This document shows positions 23,301-32,264 of a stretch of DNA of 41,638 nt, piece by piece (position 1 is the stretch's first letter; every line of letters starts with the position of its first letter). Source of the DNA: Synergistota bacterium (GTDB lineage: Bacteria > Synergistota > Synergistia > Synergistales > Synergistaceae); the NCBI GenBank assembly GCA_023450745.1, contig JAEXGR010000082.1, positions 1-41,638 on the forward strand, in the 5' to 3' direction. Both the position numbers and the translations under genes were made by a program. Under the pieces are notes generated by a model, which saw nothing but the letters and a program-made list of their open reading frames with translations, did not search any database and had not been told where the DNA came from.

Positions 23301-24494
23301 ATGCTCAGCACACAGCAGATCATCGACAAGACCAACAAACTTGGCGCGCACAACTATCACCCGAAAGACGTGGTTATCGTCGAAGGTGAAGGCGTAATCG
23401 TCCGCGACCCCGAGGGCCGCGAATATTTCGACATGCTCTCTGCCTATTCGGCGCTCAACTTTGGTCACCGCCATCCGGAGATAGTGGCGGCGGCAAAGGA
23501 GCAGCTCGACAAGGTGACGCTTACTTCGCGCGCGTTCCATAACGCCGTACTCTGCGACTTCTACGAAAAACTCTGCGCCCTGACGGGCAAGGAGATGATC
23601 CTCCCCATGAACACCGGCGCGGAGGCCGTGGAGACCGCGCTCAAGACGGCGCGCCGCTGGGGCGCTGAGGTTAAGGGCGTGGAAAACGGCAAGCAGGAGA
23701 TCATCGTCTGCGAAAACAACTTCCACGGCCGCACGATCGCCATCATCAGCTTCTCGACGGACCCCGACGCGCGCGTCAACTACGGTCCCTACTGCGAGGG
23801 CTTCAAGGTTATCAAATACGGCGACGCGAAGGCGCTCGAGGCGGCCATCACGCCGAATACCGTCGCCTTCATGGCGGAGCCGATACAGGGCGAGGCCGGA
23901 ATCATCACGCCTCCCAAAGGATACCTCAAAGAGGTGCGCGAGATCTGCACGAAGCACAACATCCTCTTCATCGCCGACGAAGTCCAGACCGGATTCGCCC
24001 GCACGGGAAGAATGTTCGCCTGCAATTTTGAAGACGTCGAGCCCGACATTTTCATCCTTGGCAAGGCCCTCGGCGGCGGCGTGATGCCGATCTCGGCGGT
24101 GGCGGCCAACAAAGACATTCTCGGCGTATTCACCCCCGGGACCCATGGCTCGACCTTCGGCGGCAACCCCTTAGCCTGCGCGGTTTCGATCAAGGCGATG
24201 GAGATCCTTGTCAGAGACGATTATTCAAAGCAGGCCGAGGAGAAGGGCAACTATTTCATGCGGAGGCTCCGCGAAATAGACAACCCCGAGATCATCGACG
24301 TGCGCGGCTCCGGCCTTCTCATCGGCGTCGAGTTCTCCGTCTCCGCCGCGGCCTATGTTAAAAAACTCATCGCAAACGGCGTGCTGGCGAAGGAGACCCA
24401 CGAGCGCACGATTCGCTTCGCGCCGCCGATCGTCATCACCTACGAGCAGATCGACAAGGCTATAGAGGGCATCAAAAAGGCCTTCGCGAAGTAA
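23301..24494 (+). CDS. rocD: Ornithine aminotransferase (ornithine--oxo-acid transaminase)
   Basis: PLP class III aminotransferase of 397 residues, turning ornithine plus 2-oxoglutarate into glutamate-5-semialdehyde (cyclising to pyrroline-5-carboxylate) and glutamate. Opening GAHNYHPKDVVIVEGEGVIV is characteristic of RocD rather than GABA or acetylornithine aminotransferases. NTGAEAVETALK (104-115), ADEVQTGFARTG (225-236) and ILGKALGGG (252-260) with PLP lysine K255 follow. GAGGAGG precedes ATG 23301. The proC-like gene downstream completes ornithine-to-proline conversion. Confidence 0.94.
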   Translation: MLSTQQIIDKTNKLGAHNYHPKDVVIVEGEGVIVRDPEGREYFDMLSAYSALNFGHRHPEIVAAAKEQLDKVTLTSRAFHNAVLCDFYEKLCALTGKEMILPMNTGAEAVETALKTARRWGAEVKGVENGKQEIIVCENNFHGRTIAIISFSTDPDARVNYGPYCEGFKVIKYGDAKALEAAITPNTVAFMAEPIQGEAGIITPPKGYLKEVREICTKHNILFIADEVQTGFARTGRMFACNFEDVEPDIFILGKALGGGVMPISAVAANKDILGVFTPGTHGSTFGGNPLACAVSIKAMEILVRDDYSKQAEEKGNYFMRRLREIDNPEIIDVRGSGLLIGVEFSVSAAAYVKKLIANGVLAKETHERTIRFAPPIVITYEQIDKAIEGIKKAFAK

Positions 24495-24524
24495 GAGCGG
24501 ATCTAAGCGGGCAATATAAAAACG

Positions 24525-24565
24525 ACAAAACGCAGGACCTCCTTGCCGGGGGTCCTTTGTTTTGT
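24525..24565 (+). terminator. Terminator after rocD
   Basis: Stem AGGACCTCC (24534-24542) with GGGGGTCCT (24548-24556), flanked by ACAAAAC and TTTGTTTTGT. Separates rocD from the proC-like gene, which must have its own promoter or read-through. Confidence 0.8.
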
Positions 24566-24618
24566 CCGCCTCAGATGTTAAAATTAATCGCTGATTTTAA
24601 ATATGGAAGGTGTTATCG

Positions 24619-25428
24619 ATGACGGTAAACGCAACACTTGGCTTTATAGGCACGGGCGGCATCACCTCTTTTCTCGTGCGCGGGCTTTGCTCCGCGCCGG
24701 AATTCACGGGAAAGGTGATTCTTTCGGTGCATAAAAACGGCGAAAAGGCGGAGGCCCTGCGGGCGCTCTTTCCGGAACGAATCACTATTTCCCGCTCGAA
24801 TCAGGAGGTTGCGGACCTCTCCAACGTCGTCTTTATCGCGGTGCTTCCCAAGCAGCATGAGGCGGTCGCGGGGGGAGTGACCTTCAGGCCCGAACACCGA
24901 ATCGTCCACGTTACCGGCGGCGTGAAGCTGGAAAGCTCGCTGGCGCTTTACGCGCCCGCGCAAAGCGCGGTGCGCGCAATCCCGCTGCCTTTCGCGGCCA
25001 GAAGGATGGGGCCGACGCTCTTTTACGGCAAAGACCCTCTTTGCCGCGAGCTGTTCTCCATGCTGGGCACTATCGTGGAGGTAAAGACGGAAAAAGAGCT
25101 TGAGGTGCTTGGCCCGATGACCGGGATGATGGTGCCCTATTACGGCCTGATCGCCGCGTATGTGAAATGGGGCATGGAAAAGGGGCTCTCTTTCCGGACG
25201 ATGCTGGATTATTCCTGTTACATGAACGAGGCGCTCTCATCCTTCATGCGCACCGACTGCACGGAAGACGTGGAAGCCTTCCTGACGGACAACTCGACGC
25301 CGGGCGGCGTCAATGAACTGGGGCTGCGCCTGCTTCGCGAGCGGGGCGTCTATGACCGGTGGTCCGATGTGCTCGAGGATGTCTACGACCGCTATAATTC
25401 AATGGGAAACAATACCGGAGAAAAATGA
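24619..25428 (+). CDS. Pyrroline-5-carboxylate reductase-like protein (ProC family)
   Basis: NAD(P)-binding oxidoreductase of 269 residues. It opens with the Rossmann motif GFIGTGGI (8-15); near the C-terminus comes LTDNSTPGGVNELGL, equivalent to the ProC signature containing SPGGTT, which contacts the substrate. The likely reaction is pyrroline-5-carboxylate to proline. Sequence between these motifs is divergent from housekeeping ProC (for example PLPFAARRMGPTLFYG), so a related imino-acid substrate is possible. Its place after rocD favours the proline route. GGAAGGTG lies before ATG 24619. Confidence 0.78.
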   Translation: MTVNATLGFIGTGGITSFLVRGLCSAPEFTGKVILSVHKNGEKAEALRALFPERITISRSNQEVADLSNVVFIAVLPKQHEAVAGGVTFRPEHRIVHVTGGVKLESSLALYAPAQSAVRAIPLPFAARRMGPTLFYGKDPLCRELFSMLGTIVEVKTEKELEVLGPMTGMMVPYYGLIAAYVKWGMEKGLSFRTMLDYSCYMNEALSSFMRTDCTEDVEAFLTDNSTPGGVNELGLRLLRERGVYDRWSDVLEDVYDRYNSMGNNTGEK

Positions 25429-25503
25429 TAGCCGCACCCCAAAGCGCGGCGCCTTTCTCCGGCGGGCGGGCCGGCGTTTGAACATGCTTGATTTTTTCGC
25501 GTA

Positions 25504-25512
25504 TGCTATAAT
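25504..25512 (+). promoter_or_regulatory. Extended -10 promoter of the GGDEF gene
   Basis: TGCTATAAT (25504-25512), a full extended -10; no good -35. Lies 67 bases before the ATG. Confidence 0.5.
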
Positions 25513-25578
25513 GCTTGGCTATAGACATGGCACGATTGATGCCAAACCGGCCCTGGCGGCTGAAAGGGTGATTTCCGT

Positions 25579-26925
25579 ATGAGGATTAAGCGTGACGCCG
25601 TAACTCCCAAAAGCGTTTTTGCCGCCGTATTTCTCGGGACCTTTCTGACGGTGCTCGCGGTCGGGGCGGCCTATGTAAATAATAAATTCAAGATGGAATG
25701 CGCCCAGATGGAGCAGCTCGTCGCGATCAAATCCAACAAGGTGAACGACGTCATCTGTAAGCTGCTCTATAAAACGCAGATTCTCTCGGCCCTGGTGATT
25801 CAGAACAACGGGGAAATCGCGGACTTTGAGAAGGTGGCCGCCACCATCGTGGACGACCCCTCCATCAGAAACGTTCTTCTGGCTCCCGGCGGCGTGGTGG
25901 CTCACGTCTATCCGCTCAAAGGCAACGAGGGCGTGCTTGGCCTCAATTATTTTTCCGACGGCAAGGGCAATATCGAGGCGGCGCGGGCCAAAGAGGCGGG
26001 ACGCTTAGTGCTCGGCGGCCCCTTTGACCTCGTGCAGGGAGGACAGGCGCTTGTCGGGCGGCTTCCCGTCTATACCGGCGGGGACGGAACCGAGAAAAAC
26101 TTCTGGGGCTTGGTCTCCGTCACCCTCAACTACCCCGAGGCGCTGAACGGCGCGGAGCTCGACCAGCTGAAAACTCAGGGCTTTGCCTTTGAGATCTGGC
26201 GGATAAATCCCGATGATGGCCAACGGCAGGTCATCGCTCACAGCAATTATGAGTACGACGGCCATGCGAAGTATGTCGAAAGGCCGCTGAACATCCTCAA
26301 CGCGGAATGGTTCTTCCGGCTTTCGCCGATCCGGCGCTACCACCAGTACCCCGAAACCTGGATGTTTTTATTCGTGGGATTGCTGATGAGCTGGCTCATC
26401 GCTTCGCTGGTGCTCCATAACTATGACCTCAAGAAGATCAGAACGGACCTTGAATATCTGACGGTCAAGGACATCCTCACCGGCGCGCTGAACCGGCGGG
26501 GGCTTTTCAAGGAGCTGGGCGAGCTTATCGCCCGGACAAAGGGGGAATTCCTCCTCTGCTATATCGACCTCAATAAGTTTAAAAAGGTGAACGACACCTA
26601 TGGGCACCTGGCGGGCGACAGGGTGCTGGAACATTTCGCCTCCGTGGTGATCAATTCCCTGAGCGCCGGCAGCATTTTCGCGCGGATCGGCGGCGACGAG
26701 TTCATCCTGGTCTTTGAGGATACCGGCGACCGCGCCGCCGCCGAGGCCTTCTTCGAGAAAATTGCCGCGATGCTTGCCGGTTCGTTATATGTCGGGGAGC
26801 CGCCCGTGAGGCTTGACGTGACTTTCAGCGTGGGAATGGCCGCCTACCCGTCGCAGGCGAAAGACATCGACGGTCTGATCGCCTGCGCCGACAGGGCGAT
26901 GTACAAGGATAAAAATCAGGAATAG
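25579..26925 (+). CDS. Membrane-anchored diguanylate cyclase with CHASE-like sensor
   Basis: Makes cyclic di-GMP from two GTP. Layout of the 448 residues: membrane helix about 12-32; periplasmic sensor about 35-255 resembling CHASE domains (DPSIRNVLLAPGGVVAHVYPL, then GLNYFSD); second helix about 261-280; GGDEF domain from about 295. Catalytic features are intact: DLNKFKKVNDTYGHLAGD (330-347, metal Asp330) and RIGGDEF with GGDEF at 371-375. The RxxD inhibitory site expected a few residues before GGDEF is absent (SAGS at 362-365), so product inhibition there is unlikely. AAAGGGTGAT precedes the ATG. The periplasmic ligand is unknown. Confidence 0.92.
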   Translation: MRIKRDAVTPKSVFAAVFLGTFLTVLAVGAAYVNNKFKMECAQMEQLVAIKSNKVNDVICKLLYKTQILSALVIQNNGEIADFEKVAATIVDDPSIRNVLLAPGGVVAHVYPLKGNEGVLGLNYFSDGKGNIEAARAKEAGRLVLGGPFDLVQGGQALVGRLPVYTGGDGTEKNFWGLVSVTLNYPEALNGAELDQLKTQGFAFEIWRINPDDGQRQVIAHSNYEYDGHAKYVERPLNILNAEWFFRLSPIRRYHQYPETWMFLFVGLLMSWLIASLVLHNYDLKKIRTDLEYLTVKDILTGALNRRGLFKELGELIARTKGEFLLCYIDLNKFKKVNDTYGHLAGDRVLEHFASVVINSLSAGSIFARIGGDEFILVFEDTGDRAAAEAFFEKIAAMLAGSLYVGEPPVRLDVTFSVGMAAYPSQAKDIDGLIACADRAMYKDKNQE

Positions 26926-26952
26926 TATATTGCCGCCGCGCGGGCGAACGAT

Positions 26953-26992
26953 AAAAAAAGCGGGCCCCGCCTTTTCCGCGGCCCGCTTTTTT
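26953..26992. terminator. Bidirectional terminator between the GGDEF gene and preA-like gene
   Basis: AAAAAAGCGGGCC, short loop region, GGCCCGCTTTTTT; A-run and T-run on opposite sides serve both convergent genes. Confidence 0.9.
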
Positions 26993-27006
26993 GACGCCTT
27001 CAGAGC

Positions 27007-28230
27007 TTATAGGCGGAATTCGACCGGCGTCAGCGCCTCGTTGGGACAGAGTCCGTAGCAGAGGCCGCAGCCGGTGCATTTTTCCGTGTCGATGGCGATG
27101 CCTTCCCGCGTCATGGATATCGCCTGGTAGCCGGAATCGCGGCAGCTGACGACGCATTTGCCGCAGCAGCTGCACTTCATGAGGTCGCAGCGGGGCTTGA
27201 AGAGGCGTCCCCTGTCAATATCCGCGTGGGGGACGATGTTGGCGAGCGCCCTGCCGCGGAAGGCCGCGATATTTTCAAAGCCCATGCGCTCCATATAGGC
27301 GGAGAGGCCGCCGCAAAGGCCGCCGATGACGCCGTAGCCGTGCTCCATGACGGCGGAGCATATTTGCAGGGTGGAGGCCCCCGCGAGGATGAACTCCGCA
27401 GCGTCGTGCCAGTCGTAGATGCCGCCGCTTCCTGAGATTGGAATTGGCACGGCGCGCGCGATTTCGAGCACCGAGCGCAGCGCGATCGGCTTGATCACGC
27501 GGCCGGAGAGGCCGCCCGCCGTGCCGACGCCGCCGGCGTTCAGGCGGGGGCGGAAGTTTTCCAGGTCTATTCCCGGCATCGAGCTGACCGTGTTGATGGC
27601 GCAGACCGCCTTCGCCCCGTATTGTTCCGAAAGCGCGGCGGCGTAGACGATGTCCGAAAGCGCGGTGAGCTTGGCGATCAGTGGCAGTTTCGTCGCCTCT
27701 TTTACCCAGCCGAGGATCTCTTTGATCTTCGCGGGGTTGCCGCCGATGCTTACGCCGCTGCCGATTTCGCTGCATCCGTGGGGGCAGGAGAAGTTGAGTT
27801 CGATCGCGTCGGCCCCCGCGAGCTCGCAGTCCGCCGCCGCGCGCTGCCATTTTTCCTTGATCGGCGCGTGCCCGTAGAGAATGCTGGCGACGACGGCGCG
27901 GTCGGGCCACCGTTTTTTCAGGAAGGAGATGTCCTCGCAGGATTCTTCGTTTGTCTTTTGCGAGGTCAGCTCGATGTTCATGTATCCGAAGACCACGTTT
28001 TTAAAGGCGCCGCCCCTTCCGCGGACGGGGAAGATGCGCGGCGACACGTCCCTGACCTCGCTGCCTTCGGTTCCGGTGTACTGCGTCAGGGTTTTGATCA
28101 CCGCCCCGCCCCAACCGGCCTTGAAGGCGCGGTCGATCATTTCCCGGTCTCGCGCCGGCGGCGCGGAGGCGAGCATGAAGGGGTTGGGCATTTCGGTTCC
28201 CAGGAAATTTGTGCGCAGGTTTTCTTTCAT
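27007..28230 (-). CDS. preA: PreA-like dihydropyrimidine dehydrogenase subunit with two 4Fe-4S clusters
   Basis: 407 residues: an FMN-binding dihydroorotate-dehydrogenase-type barrel (1 to about 310) and a 2x[4Fe-4S] ferredoxin tail. NFSCPHGC (146-153) holds the catalytic cysteine C149; ISGSGGIYDWHDAAEFILAG is the FMN phosphate site; the tail has CSCCGKCVVSC and CTGCGLCYGLCP. PreA works with flavoprotein PreT to interconvert uracil/thymine and dihydropyrimidines using NADH. No preT is beside it, so the electron donor is encoded elsewhere or it uses ferredoxin; other substrates are possible. GGAGGG precedes the ATG. Confidence 0.85.
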   Translation of the reverse strand: MKENLRTNFLGTEMPNPFMLASAPPARDREMIDRAFKAGWGGAVIKTLTQYTGTEGSEVRDVSPRIFPVRGRGGAFKNVVFGYMNIELTSQKTNEESCEDISFLKKRWPDRAVVASILYGHAPIKEKWQRAAADCELAGADAIELNFSCPHGCSEIGSGVSIGGNPAKIKEILGWVKEATKLPLIAKLTALSDIVYAAALSEQYGAKAVCAINTVSSMPGIDLENFRPRLNAGGVGTAGGLSGRVIKPIALRSVLEIARAVPIPISGSGGIYDWHDAAEFILAGASTLQICSAVMEHGYGVIGGLCGGLSAYMERMGFENIAAFRGRALANIVPHADIDRGRLFKPRCDLMKCSCCGKCVVSCRDSGYQAISMTREGIAIDTEKCTGCGLCYGLCPNEALTPVEFRL

Positions 28231-28325
28231 CGGTCAGCCCTCCGTGGCTTGCTCTTGATATACGGAAATAAAAATATGGTGCGCTGATTGATTATCGCGT
28301 AATCCCCCGAAAAACGGGATATAAC

Positions 28326-28356
28326 AAGAGGCCGTCTCCTGCAGAGGCGGCCTCTT
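28326..28356. terminator. Hairpin terminator after the ABC-importer operon
   Basis: 13-bp stem AAGAGGCCGTCTC (28326-28338) and GAGGCGGCCTCTT (28344-28356), one G-T type pair, 5-base loop. Minus-strand T-tract is short (TTGTTAT), so termination may be moderate. Confidence 0.65.
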
Positions 28357-28374
28357 GCGCGGCAGCGGCGTTCT

Positions 28375-29469
28375 TTATTCTTTGACGCAGGGCAGCGCGA
28401 CCGTCAGCGCCGAATTGAAGTTCAGTTCGACTTCGTCGCCCGTGCCGTACCGCGCGGCTCCGGGGAAATAGTTCTCCATGACGGAGACCGGCGCGCCGTT
28501 TTCCAGCGTCACCATGTATTCCATGCGGTCGCCGCTGAATACGGCGCTGGTCACTTTGCCGGCGACGATGCCGCCCCGCCCCTCTTTGAGCGTGACCGCC
28601 TCCGGGCGCAGGATCAGCGATATCCGGCTGCCGGCGGCGTAGGCGGCGTCGGCGATGAGCTTCACCGTCAGCAGGCGTTCGCCGATTCTCATCACGCCTT
28701 GCTCCGCGCTCTTTCGTGCCTCTAGCGTGCCGGCGATCGCGTTCGCCTGGCCGATGAAGTCGGCGACGAAGAGCGTGCGCGGATGTGTGTAGATGTCGAA
28801 GGGCGAGCCGATTTGCTCCACTTTGCCGCGGTTCATGACCATGATGCGGTCGGCCATCGTCAGCGCCTCTTTTTGGTCGTGCGTTACGTAGAGGCAGGTG
28901 ATGTCGAGCTGCTTTTGAATATTGCGGATCTCCGTGCGCATGTGGAGGCGGAGCTTCGCGTCGAGGTTGGAGAGCGGTTCGTCCATCAGCAGCACCTTCG
29001 GGCGCATTACGAGGACGCGCGCGAGCGCGACGCGCTGCTGTTCTCCGCCGGACAGCTGGTTCGGGTAGCGCCTCTCCGTGCCCTGGAGGCCGACCATTTC
29101 CAGCGCCTCGCCGACCTTTCGCTTGATGTCGGCGGGGTTCTCGGAGCGCATTTTCAGGCCGTAGGCGACATTGTCGCCGATCGTCATGTGCGGGAAGAGC
29201 GCGTAATTCTGGAAGACGAAGCCGATCTCGCGCCGGTTGACCATTACCTCCGTAACGTCCGTCCCGTCGATGAGGATGCGTCCCGTGGTCGGCGTTTCAA
29301 AGCCGGCCACCATGCGCAGCGTCGTCGTCTTGCCGCAGCCGGAGGGGCCGAGAAAGGTGACGAGCTCGCCGCCCTTTACCTCAAGGTCCACCCGCTCGAC
29401 GGCGTCGAATTTTACGCCGTCTTTGATAAAGGTCTTGGTTATATCTTTAAGATGCAGATCTACAGCCAT
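28375..29469 (-). CDS. ABC importer ATPase (FbpC/PotA/PhnT type)
   Basis: 364-residue ATPase that powers the adjoining permease. Walker A GPSGCGKTT (41-49), Q-loop FVFQNYALFPHMT, signature LSGGEQQR, Walker B VLLMDEPLSNLD and switch VTHDQKEAL, followed by a TOBE-like tail that is typical of PotA/FbpC/PhnT subunits. The ATG at 29469 overlaps the permease stop by one base (TAATG); the frame stays open further upstream but that part lies inside the permease gene. Last gene of a three-gene operon. Confidence 0.95.
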   Translation of the reverse strand: MAVDLHLKDITKTFIKDGVKFDAVERVDLEVKGGELVTFLGPSGCGKTTTLRMVAGFETPTTGRILIDGTDVTEVMVNRREIGFVFQNYALFPHMTIGDNVAYGLKMRSENPADIKRKVGEALEMVGLQGTERRYPNQLSGGEQQRVALARVLVMRPKVLLMDEPLSNLDAKLRLHMRTEIRNIQKQLDITCLYVTHDQKEALTMADRIMVMNRGKVEQIGSPFDIYTHPRTLFVADFIGQANAIAGTLEARKSAEQGVMRIGERLLTVKLIADAAYAAGSRISLILRPEAVTLKEGRGGIVAGKVTSAVFSGDRMEYMVTLENGAPVSVMENYFPGAARYGTGDEVELNFNSALTVALPCVKE

Positions 29470-31139
29470 TACAGATTTCCTCCCTGCCCCCTGTAGTTGT
29501 AGCCGGCGGCCCGCACGAGGAGCGTCAGCATGCCGTTGAAGACGAACACAAGCAAAATGAGCACCACCGAGAAGGCGCAGGCGTTGCCGAACTGCAGCTC
29601 GGTCATGCATTCCAATATTCTCGCGGTGAGCAGCGACCAGCTCACGGAGACGAGGAAGATTGTCGCGCTGATCGCCGTCATCGAATGGATGAAGAGGTAT
29701 TTCATTCCCGCGATCAGCGCGGGGATGACGAGCGGCAGCGTGATGTTCCTGAAGGTGCCGATCGACGAGGCTCCGAGGCTCAGCGAGGCCTCTTCCAGCG
29801 AGGGGTCTATCTGGTGCAGCGAGGCGATGACGGAGCGTATCCCCGCCGAGTCGTAACGGAAGACGTAGGCCGCGACGAGGATTGACATCGTGCCCGTCAG
29901 CACCAGCGGCTGGCTGTTGAAGGCGATGATATAGGCGATGCCGACCACCGTTCCCGGCAGCGCGAAGTTAAGCAGCGAGACGACCTCCATCAGGCCGTTT
30001 GCGGGAAAGGACTTTCTCTGGGTGACATAGGCGATCGATACCGCGAGCAGGCCGCCGATCGGCGTCGCGATGCAGGCGATGATGAGCGTGTCGATCATCG
30101 CTTTGCGCCCGTGGTTGAAGACGTAGGCGAAGCTCTCCCAGGTAAAGCTGTTGTCGAGCCCCCAGGCCTTGGTGAAGGCCCCCATCACGATCAGCGCGTA
30201 AAGGAAGAGGATGAAGGCGATGACCGCGGCGCAGATTGCGAGCACCGCCGCCTCGCCCGCCGTGCCGATGCCCTTTATCTTCGTCTGCGCGCCGGATTTG
30301 CCGCTTACGGTGACGTAGCTCTTGCGGCTCACCCAGAAGCGCTGCAAGACGAAGACGAGCAGCGCGGGGACCAGCAGCGCGAAGGAGAGCGCCGCGCCGC
30401 CCTTAAGGTCGTACATGCCGGTTATCTGCAAATAGGCCTGCGTCGGCAGCACGGGGAACTGATGTCCCGCGAGCACGAGCGGCGTCGCGAAGTCCGCGAG
30501 CGAGCAGGCAAATAACAGCAGTATCGAGTTCGCGATCGCCGGCATCGTCAGCGGCAGCGTCACCGTGCGGAATACGCGGAAATGGGAGCCGCCGAGCGAG
30601 AGCCCCGCGTCCTCCAGATTGGGGTCGATGCAGGCAAGCACCGAGGTGATCGTGAGGAAGGCGACGGGGAAATAGGTGAGCGACTCTGAAATCCAGGTCC
30701 CCCAGAAGCCGTATATGTTGAAATCGGGAATGCCGAAAAATTTCAGGATGATGCCGTTCGGCCCCAGCGAGAGCGTCAGCGCGATGCTGCTCGTAAAGGG
30801 CGGCGAGATCAGCGGCAGTACGGTGACGGCGGCGATGAACCATCTTAGGGGGGCGGGGAGGCTTATCCGCGTCACGGCCAGCGCGAAGACGAAGCCGAGG
30901 AAGGTCCCCATCACGGCGACCGCGACGGCCAGCCAGATGCTGTTGACGAAGGCGAGGCGGTCGTAGCTGTTGGAAAAGACGAGGGTGAGATTGGCGAGCG
31001 AGAGCCGCCCGTCGACGACGAAGGTCGTGAGCAGCAGCTTGACGAAGGGATATATGACAAAGAGCCCCAGCGCGAGCCAGAGCGTGGCGACTACCGGTAT
31101 CAGCGCCGGGTCGCGTTTCATTGAAGAGGAGGAAGTCAT
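29469..31139 (-). CDS. ABC importer permease, two fused transmembrane domains (FbpB/COG1178 type)
   Basis: 556-residue inner-membrane protein with about 12 helices in two BPD_transp_1 halves. Both coupling loops are visible: EDAGLSLGGSHFRVFRTVTL in the first half and EEASLSLGASSIGTFRNITL in the second. Double-domain permeases like this serve Fe(III) (FbpB), 2-aminoethylphosphonate and sugar-phosphate (AfuB) importers. AAGGAG lies 9 bases before ATG 31139; a further in-frame start upstream has no ribosome site, and an ATG six codons down is possible. Separated from the binding-protein gene by a hairpin. Confidence 0.93.
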   Translation of the reverse strand: MTSSSSMKRDPALIPVVATLWLALGLFVIYPFVKLLLTTFVVDGRLSLANLTLVFSNSYDRLAFVNSIWLAVAVAVMGTFLGFVFALAVTRISLPAPLRWFIAAVTVLPLISPPFTSSIALTLSLGPNGIILKFFGIPDFNIYGFWGTWISESLTYFPVAFLTITSVLACIDPNLEDAGLSLGGSHFRVFRTVTLPLTMPAIANSILLLFACSLADFATPLVLAGHQFPVLPTQAYLQITGMYDLKGGAALSFALLVPALLVFVLQRFWVSRKSYVTVSGKSGAQTKIKGIGTAGEAAVLAICAAVIAFILFLYALIVMGAFTKAWGLDNSFTWESFAYVFNHGRKAMIDTLIIACIATPIGGLLAVSIAYVTQRKSFPANGLMEVVSLLNFALPGTVVGIAYIIAFNSQPLVLTGTMSILVAAYVFRYDSAGIRSVIASLHQIDPSLEEASLSLGASSIGTFRNITLPLVIPALIAGMKYLFIHSMTAISATIFLVSVSWSLLTARILECMTELQFGNACAFSVVLILLVFVFNGMLTLLVRAAGYNYRGQGGNL

Positions 31140-31166
31140 TTTTTTGAACTCCTTTGCTGTACGAGA

Positions 31167-31203
31167 AAGGGCTGTGTGAAAGCCTTCGCCCCCCACAGCC
31201 CTT
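31167..31203 (-). terminator. Intercistronic hairpin between binding-protein and permease genes
   Basis: Perfect 9-bp stem AAGGGCTGT (31167-31175) and ACAGCCCTT (31195-31203) with a 19-base loop. Such hairpins after the first gene of importer operons raise binding-protein mRNA relative to the membrane parts by partial termination or by stabilising the upstream message. Confidence 0.6.
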
Positions 31204-31216
31204 AAAAAACGAAAAA

Positions 31217-32221
31217 CTAACGGATTACTTCGTTGATCCAGCGTTCGACGTAAGCCTTGCGCTTGTCGCCCTTATGCTCGGCTCCGACCTTGAGGAGCTT
31301 TACCTTTGACATGTCGAGCGCCGGGCTGGTGATCTTCACGCCCTTGACGACGGGGATGTAGTTGATCTTCTGATCGACGAAGAACTGTCCCAGCTTGGGG
31401 CTCGTCGCCCAGTCGATGAACTTTTTCGCCTCTTCGGGGTTCTTCGCGCCGGCGATCATGCCCGTGGCTTCGATGCCGAAGGTCACGCCCTCTTTCGGGT
31501 AGGTGATGACGACGGGGTAGCCCTGCTGCTGGATGTCGAGCGCGTCAACAAGATAGAATATGCCGCTGGCGGCCTGTCCCTGGGCGATCGGCATCGCGCC
31601 GCCGGCGCCGCTCTTTGTGTATAGCTGGACGTTCTTGTGCAGCTTCTTCTGATAATCGAAGGCTTTGTCTACGCCGTAGACGCCGATGAGGCTGTAGATA
31701 CGCTCCGTCGCCGTGCCCGAGGTGCGGGCGTCGGCCATCTGCAGGCCGTTTTTATAGGCGGGGTCCAGAAGGTCCTGCCACGAATCGGGGCTCTTGAGGT
31801 TGTTCTTCTTGAGGAAATCCGTATTGGTAAGGAAGCAGAGGGGGATGAGGCCGATGCCGGTCCAGTGGTTGCCGGGGTCTCTGTATTCCGCGGGGGTCAG
31901 CTTCTGCTCCTTGGGAACATAGACGGCGAAGACGTTGTCCTTCTGTCCCGCCGTGTAGATATCGGCCGGGCCGCCGAGGAGGACGTCTACCTGCGGGTTG
32001 TTCTTTTCCGCTACGAGGCGGGCGAGCGCTTCGCCGGAGGAGAAGCGGATGAAGTTGACCTTGATGCCGGTGTCTTTCGTAAACCGCTCAAAGACCTTCG
32101 AGGCATACTTTTCCGGCATGACCGTATAGGCGTTGAGCGTCGCCGCCAGCGCGCCGGTGCAGACGGTGAAGACGAGAGCCAGCGCCATGAGAAGAGATAC
32201 CGCTTTACGACTGTTGTACAT
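31217..32221 (-). CDS. Periplasmic substrate-binding protein of the Fe(III)/AfuA/phosphonate class
   Basis: 334 residues with a Sec signal peptide (about 1-26, SLLMALALVFTVCTGALA) and no usable lipobox. The mature part is a class II periplasmic binding fold of the COG1840 type: LNAYTVMPEKYASKVFERF, PQVDVLLGGPADIY, DLLDPAYKNGLQMADARTSG and GAGGAMPIAQGQAA. The cargo could be ferric iron, 2-aminoethylphosphonate or a hexose phosphate; I do not see the paired adjacent tyrosines typical of FbpA, so iron is not favoured. First gene of the operon; GGGAG is 7 bases before the ATG. Confidence 0.9.
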   Translation of the reverse strand: MYNSRKAVSLLMALALVFTVCTGALAATLNAYTVMPEKYASKVFERFTKDTGIKVNFIRFSSGEALARLVAEKNNPQVDVLLGGPADIYTAGQKDNVFAVYVPKEQKLTPAEYRDPGNHWTGIGLIPLCFLTNTDFLKKNNLKSPDSWQDLLDPAYKNGLQMADARTSGTATERIYSLIGVYGVDKAFDYQKKLHKNVQLYTKSGAGGAMPIAQGQAASGIFYLVDALDIQQQGYPVVITYPKEGVTFGIEATGMIAGAKNPEEAKKFIDWATSPKLGQFFVDQKINYIPVVKGVKITSPALDMSKVKLLKVGAEHKGDKRKAYVERWINEVIR

Positions 32222-32264
32222 AAAACCACTCCCAGTGATATTGTTTGCCCCTGTAACGGGCGGA

